Notes: generated from the letters alone by a model not told the origin. A stretch of DNA of 64,000 bases from Myxococcales bacterium (GCA_016706225.1 JADJKB010000008.1:248001-312000), one strand, 5' to 3'; positions 1-8,755 are shown, counted from the first letter of the stretch. Numbers and translations: made by a program.

Positions 1-422
1 GCCCGGTAGGCGCTGATGATGCGAACACACGGTGCGTCGAAGTGGCGCTGCAAGCCGTACAAGAGGTCGATGAGCCCAGCGTCGACGCTGTGCGCTTCGC
101 CCTTGCGCGTGTCGCCTAGTACCTGGGCCGCGCGCGCGCGCTCGCTCTCCGCGAACTCACCGGAGTCGGAGCCAGCCGTCAGCTCCACGCGTTCTTTGGT
201 GTTGATGTTCTCGAGCACGAGCTTGGGCCGACCGCTCGCATCGAGCGGCGCGCGGGCGCCCGCTTCGCGCAGGTGCCAGCGCGCGACATGCGCCCGGTAC
301 GCGGCGCCCGTCGCGCGTTTCGCTGCTCGGCGTGGCGCGGGTTTGGCCTGGCTCGTTGTCGTAAACGAGAAGAGTGCGAGCGCAAGCGCCAAGCCGAGAA
401 ACGCCCGAAGAGCCCGCATCAT
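1..422 (-). CDS. DUF882 / YcbK-like murein peptidase-family protein (partial, C-terminus outside window)
   Basis: The gene runs off the left edge; about 140 N-terminal codons are visible. It opens with two successive ATG codons (422 and 419) behind a GGAGG; the second has the better spacing. A hydrophobic leader of about 25 residues ends in a SQA-like cleavage site, so the product is exported. After a basic linker the text (WHLREAGARAPLD, ending DAPCVRIISAYR) matches the start of the DUF882/Peptidase_M15-like family (E. coli YcbK type), which is related to zinc D-Ala-D-Ala peptidases and acts on or binds the cell wall. The catalytic His/Asp part is not in the window. It starts 21 nt after the stop of the upstream lipoprotein gene, so the two are probably co-transcribed. 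Confidence 0.6.
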   Translation of the reverse strand, partial: MMRALRAFLGLALALALFSFTTTSQAKPAPRRAAKRATGAAYRAHVARWHLREAGARAPLDASGRPKLVLENINTKERVELTAGSDSGEFAESERARAAQVLGDTRKGEAHSVDAGLIDLLYGLQRHFDAPCVRIISAYR

Positions 423-443
423 CCTCCGCAGCGCTCCAGCGCG

Positions 444-1328
444 TCAGGGCTTGAAGGCGACGCTCGTGGAGAGCTCGAACTGGAACGCCAGCTCACCGAA
501 GTCGACGCCGGGAGCCCGGAAGGTCGCGGTGCGGACGCGCTGCAGCGAGACTCTGCCGGCGCCAGCGCGATCGAACGCGCTCGCGGGGATGGTGCCAGCG
601 CCCACGTCGTCGCGGAAAGCGCAGGCGAGCACCCCGTCCGTCGTGGAGAGCTCCACCACGACGACGTCTCCCGCGGAGCCCACTCCCCACGTGACGTCGA
701 TCGGAGTGCGGAGGTCGACCTCTTTCAGATCACCGAGCGCTACGCCGCCCAAGGTCACGGTGTCGAGGTCGAGCGGCGCCTCGGTCGTCAAGTTGATGGC
801 GGGCGCGTTCGGCCCACCCGCGGTGCGTACGACGTAGCTCGACGCCGAGGGAAGCGCGCTCGCCGAGCGATCCCGCGAGGCGTACAGCACGCCAGCAATC
901 TGATCGGTGACGGTCGGGAAGGCGTGGGGAGCCAAGGTGGACTCACTGCCCGCCGCGCCGACCCATACATCCCCTGCTTCGAGCAGCTCGACGCGTCCGA
1001 TGCCGGACAGCGGTGGAGTGCTCTCAAGGCCAGCCGACTTCGCGCGGCACTGCCCGATCGGCGGTGTGACGGTTCGCAGCCCGAGCAGCTGATACAGCGG
1101 CCGGGTCTCCACGTCCGCCGGCACCCGCACGAACCCAGCCAACACCTCGGCCCGGGGCGGCGTGCCGTCCGCGGTGAGCGAGCGCTGGATGGTCACGAGC
1201 GCGTGGGCACTCTCGTTCGTGTCGGCGTCGGTGCTGTAGTGCTCGAGCTCGGCGGAGCACCCGAGCGCGGCCGCGCCCATGAGCGCGAGCGCACCACTTC
1301 GAAGAGAGGCGTGACTCACGGAAGGCAT
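444..1328 (-). CDS. Putative lipoprotein, function unknown
   Basis: A 294-residue product. The ATG at 1328 is chosen because it gives a clean lipoprotein signal: a short hydrophobic stretch ending AALGC, with Cys24 as the likely lipidated residue. The same frame is open further upstream, but that part has no signal and looks non-coding. The mature part is rich in Thr, Val and Pro with alternating hydrophobic residues, suggesting a beta-rich domain exposed on a membrane. I recognise no family. It lies between a beta-rich lipoprotein gene upstream and a DUF882 gene downstream on the same strand, so an envelope role is the only inference I would make. Confidence 0.6.
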   Translation of the reverse strand: MPSVSHASLRSGALALMGAAALGCSAELEHYSTDADTNESAHALVTIQRSLTADGTPPRAEVLAGFVRVPADVETRPLYQLLGLRTVTPPIGQCRAKSAGLESTPPLSGIGRVELLEAGDVWVGAAGSESTLAPHAFPTVTDQIAGVLYASRDRSASALPSASSYVVRTAGGPNAPAINLTTEAPLDLDTVTLGGVALGDLKEVDLRTPIDVTWGVGSAGDVVVVELSTTDGVLACAFRDDVGAGTIPASAFDRAGAGRVSLQRVRTATFRAPGVDFGELAFQFELSTSVAFKP

Positions 1329-1437
1329 GGTAGGACGCCGGGCGGGGGTGAGCAAGCTGGGTCTGGCTCGTGGCGGGGCGGAAGGGCCGGTTCTACAAAG
1401 GTTTTTCGACTCTCTTGATACGTTTGTCACCGTGCAT

Positions 1438-1455
1438 CCCTTCCTTAAAGAAGGG
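1438..1455. terminator. Hairpin between two lipoprotein genes
   Basis: CCCTTC, six-base loop CTTAAA, GAAGGG: a perfect 6-bp stem in the 133-nt gap between the two minus-strand lipoprotein genes. It has no clear T-run on the minus strand, so it may be a weak terminator or an mRNA-stabilising hairpin. Confidence 0.4.
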
Positions 1456-1461
1456 TTTATG

Positions 1462-2340
1462 TCACTTCCACAGGTGCACGATGACCGCCGCTCCGGGGGT
1501 GATGGTGAACCCTTCGAGCTTGCCGTTGCGCCGCGTGCGCCCCCCGCTGGCATCGAGCAGCTGAATGGAGCCCTTGCCGTACTGGTACCCGGCGTCGAGC
1601 TCGAGGGCGATGCTGATGGGGTGCACCGTGGCAGCGACGCCGAACACTCCCAGGGCGAACCAGCGCTCCGCCTCGAAGGGAGCGTCATCCGCCAGCGAGG
1701 GGTCCGGGTCGATGCGGATGATGGCGGTGCCGCGCAGCCGCTCGTACCCGCCCCGCCCACCGAGCCAGAGCTGGAACAAGCTGGCCTGGCTGCGCCAGCC
1801 CACCAAGAGCGGAACATCGAACCCCACGCCGGATACACCGCCGGCGTCGACTCCGGGGATCTGCTCGTCGCTGTCGCCGCGAGCTTCACCCGGCGGGTCG
1901 TGCCCCGGACGGGCCAGCACTCCGGTCGCGCCGAGCCCAGCGCTCGCGGCGAAGCTCTCCGACGTCAGGGCGTAGCGGCCGTCGATGCGCGCGCTGCGCG
2001 CGGTGTAGGTCAAGCCAGCCTCCGTCGAGTAACCGAGCCCGGCGCGCGCGCTGACCCACGGGGCGAGGCCGGGGGCGAGCAGGCTGTGGGCGAGCGCGCC
2101 GGTCACGAATCGGTCGCGCTCCACATCGGAGTCGATGGCGCCGTTTGCCATCGCGTCGCGCGCCTCCTGGATGTGCGTCTTCGCGGTCCCCGCAACGAAT
2201 TGAGAGCTGACCCCGGAGCCCATTGAGACGTGCTCTTGGGGCAGAGGATGCGCCGGGTGCAGCAGCGGAGCTCCACCGCCACACGCCGTCGAGAGGAGCG
2301 CGCCCAGCGCGCCCACGCGCAGGCAGGCTTGCCTCTTCAT
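1462..2340 (-). CDS. Putative outer-membrane beta-rich lipoprotein
   Basis: A 292-residue product with a lipobox, LSTAC (Cys20). The mature part has alternating aromatic/hydrophobic and polar residues, repeated Gly-aromatic turns (WVSARAGLGY, LWLGGRGGYERL, LELDAGYQYGKGS) and ends in a hydrophobic strand with a terminal Trp-Lys, all typical of outer-membrane beta-barrels. I cannot name the family. Its ATG overlaps the stop codon of the upstream ferredoxin gene (ATGA), so it is translationally coupled to that gene. A hairpin follows its stop. Confidence 0.6.
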   Translation of the reverse strand: MKRQACLRVGALGALLSTACGGGAPLLHPAHPLPQEHVSMGSGVSSQFVAGTAKTHIQEARDAMANGAIDSDVERDRFVTGALAHSLLAPGLAPWVSARAGLGYSTEAGLTYTARSARIDGRYALTSESFAASAGLGATGVLARPGHDPPGEARGDSDEQIPGVDAGGVSGVGFDVPLLVGWRSQASLFQLWLGGRGGYERLRGTAIIRIDPDPSLADDAPFEAERWFALGVFGVAATVHPISIALELDAGYQYGKGSIQLLDASGGRTRRNGKLEGFTITPGAAVIVHLWK

Positions 2341-2642
2341 TTTGCGAACCTCGACGGCACCTGCCCGCGGCCGGCCCGCTCGTGCAGGTCGCGGTCGTCG
2401 GGGTGCAGGCTCAGGGCGCGCTCGAGCAGGGTCGCCTCACTCTCGGGTCGGTTCGGGTCGGGCAAGCAACACAGGACGGGGCAGACCGCCTGGCAAGCTT
2501 CGTGGTCGAAGTACCCCACGCACTCGGTGCAGCGCGCCGGATCGATGACGTAGATCTCGTCACCCTGGCTGATGGCGTCGTTGGGGCAATCAGGCTCGCA
2601 CGCGCCGCAGTTGATGCAGTCGACGGTGATGTGCGTGGCCAT
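2337..2642 (-). CDS. YfhL-family 2[4Fe-4S] ferredoxin
   Basis: A 101-residue cytosolic electron carrier. The first cluster motif is Cys9-x2-Cys12-x2-Cys15-x3-Cys19-Pro; the second is Cys38-x2-Cys41-x8-Cys50-x3-Cys54-Pro. The eight-residue insertion in the second motif (CTECVGYFDHEACQAVC) is the hallmark of the YfhL/Allochromatium-type low-potential ferredoxins. A short charged C-terminal tail follows. It is the first gene of the minus-strand group and overlaps the next lipoprotein gene by four bases. The redox partner is not evident from the neighbours. Confidence 0.88.
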   Translation of the reverse strand: MATHITVDCINCGACEPDCPNDAISQGDEIYVIDPARCTECVGYFDHEACQAVCPVLCCLPDPNRPESEATLLERALSLHPDDRDLHERAGRGQVPSRFAK

Positions 2643-2761
2643 GGCGCGTTTCTCGGGCTTTTAGGGGCCGACTCCGGCGGTGTCAACCCGGCCGGCGGGG
2701 TGCCAAGCTGGCGTTTCATCGTGACTTTTGCGGCGATGCCGCTAGAGTCCGCGCGCTCTCC

Positions 2762-3427
2762 ATGGCGCAGCAAACTCTCGAGCGTTGGGCGGCGGTCATC
2801 GCCCTCTGTGCGCTGTCGCTGCTCGGCTGCAAACCCGAGATCGGCGACGAGTGTTCGGTCTCGACGGATTGCTCCAACGTGGGGGACCGCCTGTGCGACA
2901 CCACCCAGCCCAACGGGTACTGCACGATCTTCAACTGTGAGCCTGGCACCTGCCCGGAGGAGGCGATCTGCGTCGCCTATCACACGTCGGAGAGTCTGGT
3001 ATGCGAGGATCCGCAGAGCGGGCAGCGCCTGCAGCGCACCTTCTGCCTGCGTCGCTGCGACGGGAACGGTGACTGTCGTGTCGGTTACTCCTGCGAGGAC
3101 CTGGGGAAGAAGAACCCCTGGGGTGCGGACGTCGTCGAATTTGGACCTACCAACGGCAAGGTGTGTGTCGTGCCGTTCTCCGGCGCTCCGCTGCCGGATG
3201 ATCCCAACACCGAGGTCTGCACCGGCACCGACGCGGGTTTCGACGTGACACCCTGGCAACCCGATACGGGTACGAGCGGCGATGCCGCGTCGGATGGCGC
3301 CGACGACGCTGCGGACGCAGGCACGGAAGCGGGCGACGCGGGGGATGACGGGGCCGCGGACGCGGGCGCTGGGGACGCCGGCGACGCCGCGGCCGACGCG
3401 AGCGCCGACGCAGCCACCGACGCATGA
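2762..3427 (+). CDS. Cys-rich lipoprotein with Asp/Ala/Gly tail
   Basis: A 221-residue product with a lipobox, LLGC (Cys23). Residues 27-155 hold many cysteines in short spacings (GDECSVSTDCSNVGDRLC, CLRRCDGNGDCRVGYSC), as seen in small disulfide-rich extracellular modules of delta-type bacteria. From about residue 165 to the end the protein is almost only Asp, Ala and Gly, a low-complexity acidic tail. The stop overlaps the ATG of the downstream permease (ATGA), suggesting co-translation. It does not resemble a periplasmic substrate-binding protein, although it sits where one would be expected. Confidence 0.7.
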   Translation: MAQQTLERWAAVIALCALSLLGCKPEIGDECSVSTDCSNVGDRLCDTTQPNGYCTIFNCEPGTCPEEAICVAYHTSESLVCEDPQSGQRLQRTFCLRRCDGNGDCRVGYSCEDLGKKNPWGADVVEFGPTNGKVCVVPFSGAPLPDDPNTEVCTGTDAGFDVTPWQPDTGTSGDAASDGADDAADAGTEAGDAGDDGAADAGAGDAGDAAADASADAATDA

Positions 3428-4428
3428 AAAGCCAGAGCGGCGCGGCGCACCGCCGTCCGGCTCGACGGCTCCTCGACGCGCTCGTTTCCATCGCGCGGCT
3501 CGCGCGCACGGTGATGCTCCGAACGGGAGGCGCCTTCGCGACCCTGATCGCCCTCGCCACGCTGGTGTTTCTCGCGCTTCGGCTGCTGCCCGGCGATCCC
3601 GCCGCCCTGGTGCTCGGGGAACAAGCGTCGGAGCTGGACCGCGCGCTCCTGAGACATCGACTTGGGCTCGACCAGTCGCTGCCGCAGCAATACTTGCGAT
3701 TCCTCGTCGGCCTCCTGCGACTGGATCTGGGCGACTCGCTCGCGCGGCCGGGCACCCGCGCGTTTGCGGAGGTCGGCCGCGCGCTCGGCCCGACCGCGAG
3801 CCTCGCAGGGATTGCCGTGCTCATCGGCGCCGTCGTCGGCATCGCGGCGGCGGTCTTGTGTGTGGGGCCGTGGCTTGGTGCTCGGCGCGAGTGGCTGCAC
3901 CGGAGCGTGCTGCTCGTGGCGGCGACGCCGCTCTTGGCGTTTGCGCCCCTTGCGACCTATGTGCTCGCCGTGCGGCTGCGCTGGGTTCCTCTCCCGGGTG
4001 ATCCCGACAGCGGCGCGAGCGGGCTCCTGTTCGCGTCGGTGCTGCTGTCGATCCCGCTCGCGGCCCAGGTTGCGCGCATCAGTCGCGCGGCGTTGCTCGA
4101 TCTGGGGCGAGCCAAATTCCTCGATGCTGCCCGGGCCAAGGGTGGTTCACCAACGCGCGTCTGGGTACTGCACGCGTTGCCCGCGGCGTCGGCACCGATC
4201 TCGGTCGTGATCGCCGCGCAGCTGGGTGCGCTGCTCGGCGGCGCGGTGGTGCTCGAGCGGCTGTTCGAGCGCCCGGGGCTCGGCACCCTGATGCTGGGCG
4301 CGTACGCGGCCCGCGACATCCCCGTGCTCGAGGCCAGCGTCGTGGCGGCCGGGCTCTTGTTCGTGGCGGTTCAGGCGATTGCCATCGCGCTGCATGCAGC
4401 GATCGATCCCCGGGGGAGGGAGCAGTGA
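3424..4428 (+). CDS. DppB/OppB-type ABC transporter permease
   Basis: A 334-residue integral membrane subunit of the peptide/nickel importer class. The core starts near residue 31 (MLRTGGAFATLIALATLVFL), followed by LLPGDP and the DppB-like LGLDQSLPQQYLRFLVGLLR region. The EAA loop that docks the ATPase is visible (DAARAKGGSPTRVWVLHALP), as is the C-terminal FERPGLGTLML motif of this family. The ATG overlaps the upstream lipoprotein stop and the stop overlaps the GTG of the next permease, so the three genes form one unit. No ATPase gene or solute-binding protein occurs nearby, so ATPases would have to come from elsewhere. Confidence 0.85.
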   Translation: MKSQSGAAHRRPARRLLDALVSIARLARTVMLRTGGAFATLIALATLVFLALRLLPGDPAALVLGEQASELDRALLRHRLGLDQSLPQQYLRFLVGLLRLDLGDSLARPGTRAFAEVGRALGPTASLAGIAVLIGAVVGIAAAVLCVGPWLGARREWLHRSVLLVAATPLLAFAPLATYVLAVRLRWVPLPGDPDSGASGLLFASVLLSIPLAAQVARISRAALLDLGRAKFLDAARAKGGSPTRVWVLHALPAASAPISVVIAAQLGALLGGAVVLERLFERPGLGTLMLGAYAARDIPVLEASVVAAGLLFVAVQAIAIALHAAIDPRGREQ

Positions 4429-5246
4429 GCGCGGAACAGGCCGGCCGCGCTCGGCGCCGAAAGGCGCTGTCCGCCCTGCTCCCGGCGCTCTTTTTGGGCG
4501 TCACGACCGGCCTCGTGGCGCTGACGTCGCAGCGCTCTCCCTCGCGACTCCACCTGGACTTCGCCTGGGCGCCGCCGGATGCGGGGCACCCTTTCGGCTC
4601 CGGTGACGCGGGCGTGGATCTGTTCGCGTTGGTCAATCACGCGACGTTGCGCGCCATGCTGCTCGCGCTCGCGGTCAGCTGTTTTGGGTTCCTGGTAGGC
4701 ACACCCCTCGGCGCAGCAGCAGGGCTCCTGCGCGGGCGCTTCGAGCGCTGGACGCTCGGCGCCTGTGATCTCGTGCAGTCGTTCCCGACGTTCCTGCTGG
4801 CCCTGGCGGTGCTCTCCGCGGTGGCGGTGCCGTCGCGGATGCACATTGGCCTGGTGTTCGCCGTGACCGCCTGGGCGCCGTTCGCCCGCGTGGCGGCGTC
4901 GCAAGCTCGGATCTTGGGAGAGGCGGAGTTCGTGCACGCCGCGCGCGCGCTGGGTCTCACACGTCCGGTGATCATCCTGCGGCACGTGATCCCGAACCTG
5001 CTCGGGCCCGTCTCGGTTCAGCTCGGCACGTCCGCCGCCGGCGTCGTACTGGGTGAGACCGCGCTGGGCTTCGTCGGCCTGGGTCCGCCGGATGGAGTCA
5101 GCCTCGGCTCCCTGCTCGAGCAGGGCACCCTGGCCATGTTGCGTGCGCCGCACGTGCTCGCGGTCGGGGTGCTGAGTGTGATGCTCGTCAGCGGCACGCT
5201 GCAGCTCGCGAGCGAGGGCATCCGCCGCGCCGCCCACGTCGAGTGA
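4425..5246 (+). CDS. DppC/OppC-type ABC transporter permease
   Basis: A 273-residue partner of the preceding permease, beginning with GTG inside the upstream stop (GTGA). The features of DppC are in order: a short cytosolic N-terminus and first helix, HPFGSGDAGVDLFALV (the HPLGTDxxGRDxxS element of this family, modified), helices around LPLGAAAGLL-like text, the EAA loop (HAARALGLTRPVIILRHVIP) and the ETALGFVGLG motif. It would pair with the DppB-like subunit as the translocation pore for a peptide, metal chelate or similar small solute. The substrate cannot be read from the sequence. It ends 8 nt before the convergent nosY gene. Confidence 0.85.
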   Translation: MSAEQAGRARRRKALSALLPALFLGVTTGLVALTSQRSPSRLHLDFAWAPPDAGHPFGSGDAGVDLFALVNHATLRAMLLALAVSCFGFLVGTPLGAAAGLLRGRFERWTLGACDLVQSFPTFLLALAVLSAVAVPSRMHIGLVFAVTAWAPFARVAASQARILGEAEFVHAARALGLTRPVIILRHVIPNLLGPVSVQLGTSAAGVVLGETALGFVGLGPPDGVSLGSLLEQGTLAMLRAPHVLAVGVLSVMLVSGTLQLASEGIRRAAHVE

Positions 5247-5254
5247 CGGCGGCG

Positions 5255-6100
5255 TCAGGCGACCAGATCGCTGCGCCGGAGCCGACGCGCGGCGAGCAAC
5301 ATACACAGGCTACCGAGCAGCACCGGCCAACCTGCACCAACGAGCAACGTCAGTCGCGGCCCGAACGAGTTGGCGAGCCAGAAGCCGACCGGTCCCAGCA
5401 CTCCGAGCTCGGGATCGACCCCGGACAGGAGCGCCACCCGCGCGGCCTCGGCGGGGTTCGCCGCCGCGAGGGCAAAGACCGCGGAGGGCGCCAGGCGGAA
5501 GCGCAAGAGCGCGCCGATCAGCGCAAAGTCGTGGAGCGCCGCGCCCAGCAGCCAGGCAAAGAGCGCGTACACCGTGGCACGCTCCGGGGTCTTGGCGAGG
5601 GAGCTGGCCAGGAGCCCGATGCCGAGGAAGGCCCAGGCCAGGGCCGCCGTGACCGCCAAGCTGCGCGCGACGAGCGGTGCGAGCGCCGCGTCCGACTCCC
5701 GCAAGATGGCGCTGGCGACCAGCGTTCCCAAGAACAGCACCACCAGCGGTCCGAGCACCACCACCGCACGCGACGCGACGACCGCAACCAGCCAATCGTT
5801 GCGCCGGCAGGGTTGCGCCAGGACCAGCTCGAAGAACCCGCTGGTACGAGCCCGGACGATGGTCTGGCTGGACGCGACCAGCGCGACCAGGGGCACCGCG
5901 ATGACCACCGCGTTGGCGACGTTGAGCACCACGCGGGACAGTCCGGTGAACCCGAGCACCGTCGACTCGCGCAGCCCGAGCCAGATGAAGGCGGCGAAGA
6001 CCACGCCGTAGACCGCGGTGGTGAACACCACCCAGCGCGAACGCAGCGCGTCGCTGAGCTCCAGCCGAAACAAAGCCTGCTGTCGGTCGGCGGCGCTCAC
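5255..6100 (-). CDS. nosY: NosY-like ABC permease of the nos cluster
   Basis: A 281-residue membrane protein with about six helices. The start is a GTG at 6100 overlapping the nosL stop (GTGA), preferred over the long in-frame upstream extension that merely reads through nosL. Conserved features are the N-terminal LRSRWVVFTTAVYGVVFAAF, the TGLSRVVLNVANAVVIAVPL stretch, and RARTSGFFELVLAQP, which matches the NosY pattern before the second pair of helices. NosY works with the NosF ATPase and periplasmic NosD in maturing the copper-sulfur CuZ site of NosZ. It is the last gene of the operon. Confidence 0.9.
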   Translation of the reverse strand: MSAADRQQALFRLELSDALRSRWVVFTTAVYGVVFAAFIWLGLRESTVLGFTGLSRVVLNVANAVVIAVPLVALVASSQTIVRARTSGFFELVLAQPCRRNDWLVAVVASRAVVVLGPLVVLFLGTLVASAILRESDAALAPLVARSLAVTAALAWAFLGIGLLASSLAKTPERATVYALFAWLLGAALHDFALIGALLRFRLAPSAVFALAAANPAEAARVALLSGVDPELGVLGPVGFWLANSFGPRLTLLVGAGWPVLLGSLCMLLAARRLRRSDLVA

Positions 6101-6498
6101 GGTTTCTGCTCCCGCCGCTTGCGCGCGGCCGCTTCGAGCTGACTGAAGTCGGCGTCGCCGTCGCCAGCAACGACGAAGCCGTAGTCCATGGGGGTCTTGC
6201 CCGAAGCGCTGAAGCGGGCGCTCTTTGCGTCGAGCCACTTGCCGCTCGTATCGCGCACCCACATCTTGGTGGCGGTCACACCGCGCTCCTGAAGGTAGGC
6301 CGCCATGCACCCCGGGTCGTCGAAGAAGACTCGCTTGCCATCGCTTGTCACCAGCTGAGCGGCGTGGGCCGGATCGCTGACCAGCATGGCGCAGCTGCCG
6401 CAGGGCTGTTTGCCCCAGATCGGGTCCGCGGGCTCGTTGGTCGCCTCGCAGGCCAAGAGCGCAAACGAAATCAGCACGGCGGCGCAGCCCCGAGTCAT
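6097..6498 (-). CDS. nosL: NosL copper chaperone lipoprotein
   Basis: A 133-residue lipoprotein (lipobox LLAC, Cys17). The mature domain has the NosL pattern: PCGSCAMLVSDPAHAAQLV (a Cys-x2-Cys-x-Met copper-binding element), FFDDPGCMAAYLQ and the C-terminal TPMDYGFVV loop. NosL binds Cu(I) and delivers it for NosZ assembly at the membrane. It overlaps nosF (stop of nosF within its ATG) and nosY, so all three are translationally coupled. The length matches the usual size of NosL. Confidence 0.92.
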   Translation of the reverse strand: MTRGCAAVLISFALLACEATNEPADPIWGKQPCGSCAMLVSDPAHAAQLVTSDGKRVFFDDPGCMAAYLQERGVTATKMWVRDTSGKWLDAKSARFSASGKTPMDYGFVVAGDGDADFSQLEAAARKRREQKP

Positions 6499-7424
6499 GT
6501 CCGCACCGCCTTGAGTCGGGGTTTGGACCCTGGCTCCGCGTCCGTGGCCGGGTCGCTCAGCGAGAGATCGTCCACGTGGTACACGCTGAGATCCGAGATC
6601 GCCGTGCCGTGTTCGCGCACCAGACGCGCCATCAACGCGATCTTGTCGTCCTGGGTGACGAGGGCTTCGAACTTGTTCGGTCCGCCGAGAACGAAGCCGT
6701 TGTCGTGCAGGAAGGCCCGCACGGTTTCCGGAGCGCTGCCGCTCAGGGTGACCTCGAACTGGAAGCGGCGACGATCCGCCAAGATCTCGTCGACCGATGC
6801 GTCGCGCTCGACTCGCCCTTCACGCAGTTCGACCACGCGCTCGACCAGCTGCCGGACCTCGTCGATGCGGTGGGAGCAGAGCACGGTGATGTGGTGTGAG
6901 GGTCTTCGATCCAGCTCCGCCAGAAATGCCGCGCGAGCCTCGGCGTCCAGGTTTGCGGTGGGTTCGTCACAAACCAGCACCGGCGCGTGAGCCGCGAGCG
7001 CCAGTGCGCCGAGCAACTTCTGTTTCGTGCCGCCGGACAGATCGCGAAAACGAACCCGCGAGATCTCCTCGAGGGAGAGGCCGAGGCGAAGCGCGCGCTC
7101 GACTACGGCCTTCGGCGCCATGTCGCGCATGCGGCACAGCGCAGTGACGACCTCCTTGACCGGAGCCTCGATGGGCGGGGCGATTTGTGGCATGTATGCC
7201 ACGCTTTTGAGCGCAATCTCCGGGCTCACGGCGACGTCGATGCCACCGATGCGCACGCTGCCTTCGACCCGAAGCAGACCGAGAATGGCTCTGAGGAGGG
7301 TGGTCTTGCCGGAGCCGTTCGAACCAACGAACGCAACCCGTTCTCCGGGCTCGACCCGCAGGCTCACGTCGTTGAGCGCCGTGACTCGCCCGAACGCCTT
7401 CGACACGTGGGAGATCTCGATCAT
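6495..7424 (-). CDS. nosF: NosF ABC transporter ATPase
   Basis: A 309-residue cytosolic ATPase. Walker A is GSNGSGKT (34-41), the signature LSGGTKQK (129-136), Walker B VLVCDEP (Asp153-Glu154), and the switch His lies in CSHRIDEV. The catalytic core ends near residue 215; a C-terminal domain of about 90 residues (FQFEVTLSGSAPETVRAFL and onward) is the extra regulatory part seen in NosF proteins. With NosY it forms the exporter-like complex that couples ATP hydrolysis to NosD function in CuZ biogenesis. It overlaps nosD upstream and nosL downstream by four bases each. Confidence 0.93.
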   Translation of the reverse strand: MIEISHVSKAFGRVTALNDVSLRVEPGERVAFVGSNGSGKTTLLRAILGLLRVEGSVRIGGIDVAVSPEIALKSVAYMPQIAPPIEAPVKEVVTALCRMRDMAPKAVVERALRLGLSLEEISRVRFRDLSGGTKQKLLGALALAAHAPVLVCDEPTANLDAEARAAFLAELDRRPSHHITVLCSHRIDEVRQLVERVVELREGRVERDASVDEILADRRRFQFEVTLSGSAPETVRAFLHDNGFVLGGPNKFEALVTQDDKIALMARLVREHGTAISDLSVYHVDDLSLSDPATDAEPGSKPRLKAVRT

Positions 7425-8755
7425 GGTGGCCTCCGCTCGAAGGCGGGCCGGGCATCGACGAGCAGCTTGCGCTGAGCGAACGTCGGGACGGCTTCGGCAA
7501 TGGTGTCTACCAGACCCATGGCCGCAGTGCCGCGAAAGAAGCGCAGACTAGGGTGGGAGTCGGTCAGCTCACCAGAGAGCCGCTTGACCTCGTAGGCCAC
7601 GTCGCCGACCCCGTCCCGATTCAGGTCGTAACCGGCGTAATCCGACCAGTAGTTGCCCACGAACGACAGACCTAGCATGTCGCCGCCGCCATCGACCTCA
7701 CCCACCGCGCCGTTTCCAGACAGCTCGTTGTCGGCGAAGCGGATGCTGCGGTTCGAGCCGTGGGTCCGGAGGGCCACGTCGTTGAGAGCCAGCAGGTTGC
7801 GCTCGAACACCACCTCTTCGTGCGGGGAGCGCGGGGTGTTGTCGAGATAGATGCCGGTGGTGTTGGCGACGATCCAGTTGTTCTCCAGGTGAACCGTCTC
7901 GCTCTCTTTGAAGCCGAAACCCATGCCGGCAGCGCCGCGTGCTCCGGCCAGGACGTTGCCTTGGGCATGCACGCGGTTCGAGTACATCACGAAGATCCCG
8001 ACCTCGTTCTCGAGCAAGCGGCAGTTCTTCGAGAACGAGTCGTGGGCGTACATGAAATGCGCGCCGTAGCGGCTCTTCTTCACGATCACGTTCTCGAGCG
8101 TCACCCGGCGCGAGTACCAGATCACGACGTCCCTCGCGTTCTCGACCAGAGAGTCCCGCACGACCGAGTCGTGAGCCTCCCACAGTCGGATGCCGTCACC
8201 GCGCAGCAGGTCGCCGGAGGTTCCCGCGACGTGCACACCGCGGACCAGGCAATGGGTGCACTCGCTGAGCTCGAGACCAAACAGTGTGTCCTCGGTGCGA
8301 AGCTGCTCCAGTCGGATCCTCTTTCCACTCGCCTTGACGCCTGCGTCTTCGCGCGTGTTGCTCCTGCCCGAGTGCGCCAGGGTCAGGTTCTCGACGCTGA
8401 CCCCGTCGGCCTTGATCGTGAGGACCGTGCCCGAGCCCTGGCCGTCCAGCACACTCTGGCCGGTTCCGCGCAGGGAGACGCGCCGATGGATCGCGAAGTT
8501 GCCGCTGAACGTCCCCGGTCCGAGCCAGATCTCCTGCGGCCCGGTTGGGTCCGCCAAGAGGCGCGTGAGTGCGGTCGCGTCCTTGGCGATGGGGGCTCCC
8601 GCGGGCGGCGAGAGGGCGCTCGGTCCGCCGGGCGCCGGGACCTCCGGGGGGGTGCGGAAGGTGGGCCGCAGATTGCGTGCGGCGAACGCCGTCGCGGCGA
8701 AGGCCACGGAGAGCGCGGCTCCCCAGGCCAATCGCCGCCACGTGCGCGGCGTCAC
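7421..8755 (-). CDS. nosD: NosD periplasmic copper-processing protein
   Basis: A 444-residue exported protein with an N-terminal signal (GAALSVAFAATAFAA). Residues about 60-400 are a right-handed parallel beta-helix with repeated NosD/CASH motifs, visible as coils such as ENARDVVIWYSRRVTLENV, KSRYGAHFMYAHDSF and NEVGIFVMYSNRV. The diagnostic C-terminal text VGNYWSDYAGYDLNRDGVGD is present. NosD delivers sulfur or copper-sulfur intermediates to NosZ with NosFY. It overlaps nosF by four bases and the upstream NosB-like gene by four bases. Confidence 0.93.
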   Translation of the reverse strand: MTPRTWRRLAWGAALSVAFAATAFAARNLRPTFRTPPEVPAPGGPSALSPPAGAPIAKDATALTRLLADPTGPQEIWLGPGTFSGNFAIHRRVSLRGTGQSVLDGQGSGTVLTIKADGVSVENLTLAHSGRSNTREDAGVKASGKRIRLEQLRTEDTLFGLELSECTHCLVRGVHVAGTSGDLLRGDGIRLWEAHDSVVRDSLVENARDVVIWYSRRVTLENVIVKKSRYGAHFMYAHDSFSKNCRLLENEVGIFVMYSNRVHAQGNVLAGARGAAGMGFGFKESETVHLENNWIVANTTGIYLDNTPRSPHEEVVFERNLLALNDVALRTHGSNRSIRFADNELSGNGAVGEVDGGGDMLGLSFVGNYWSDYAGYDLNRDGVGDVAYEVKRLSGELTDSHPSLRFFRGTAAMGLVDTIAEAVPTFAQRKLLVDARPAFERRPP

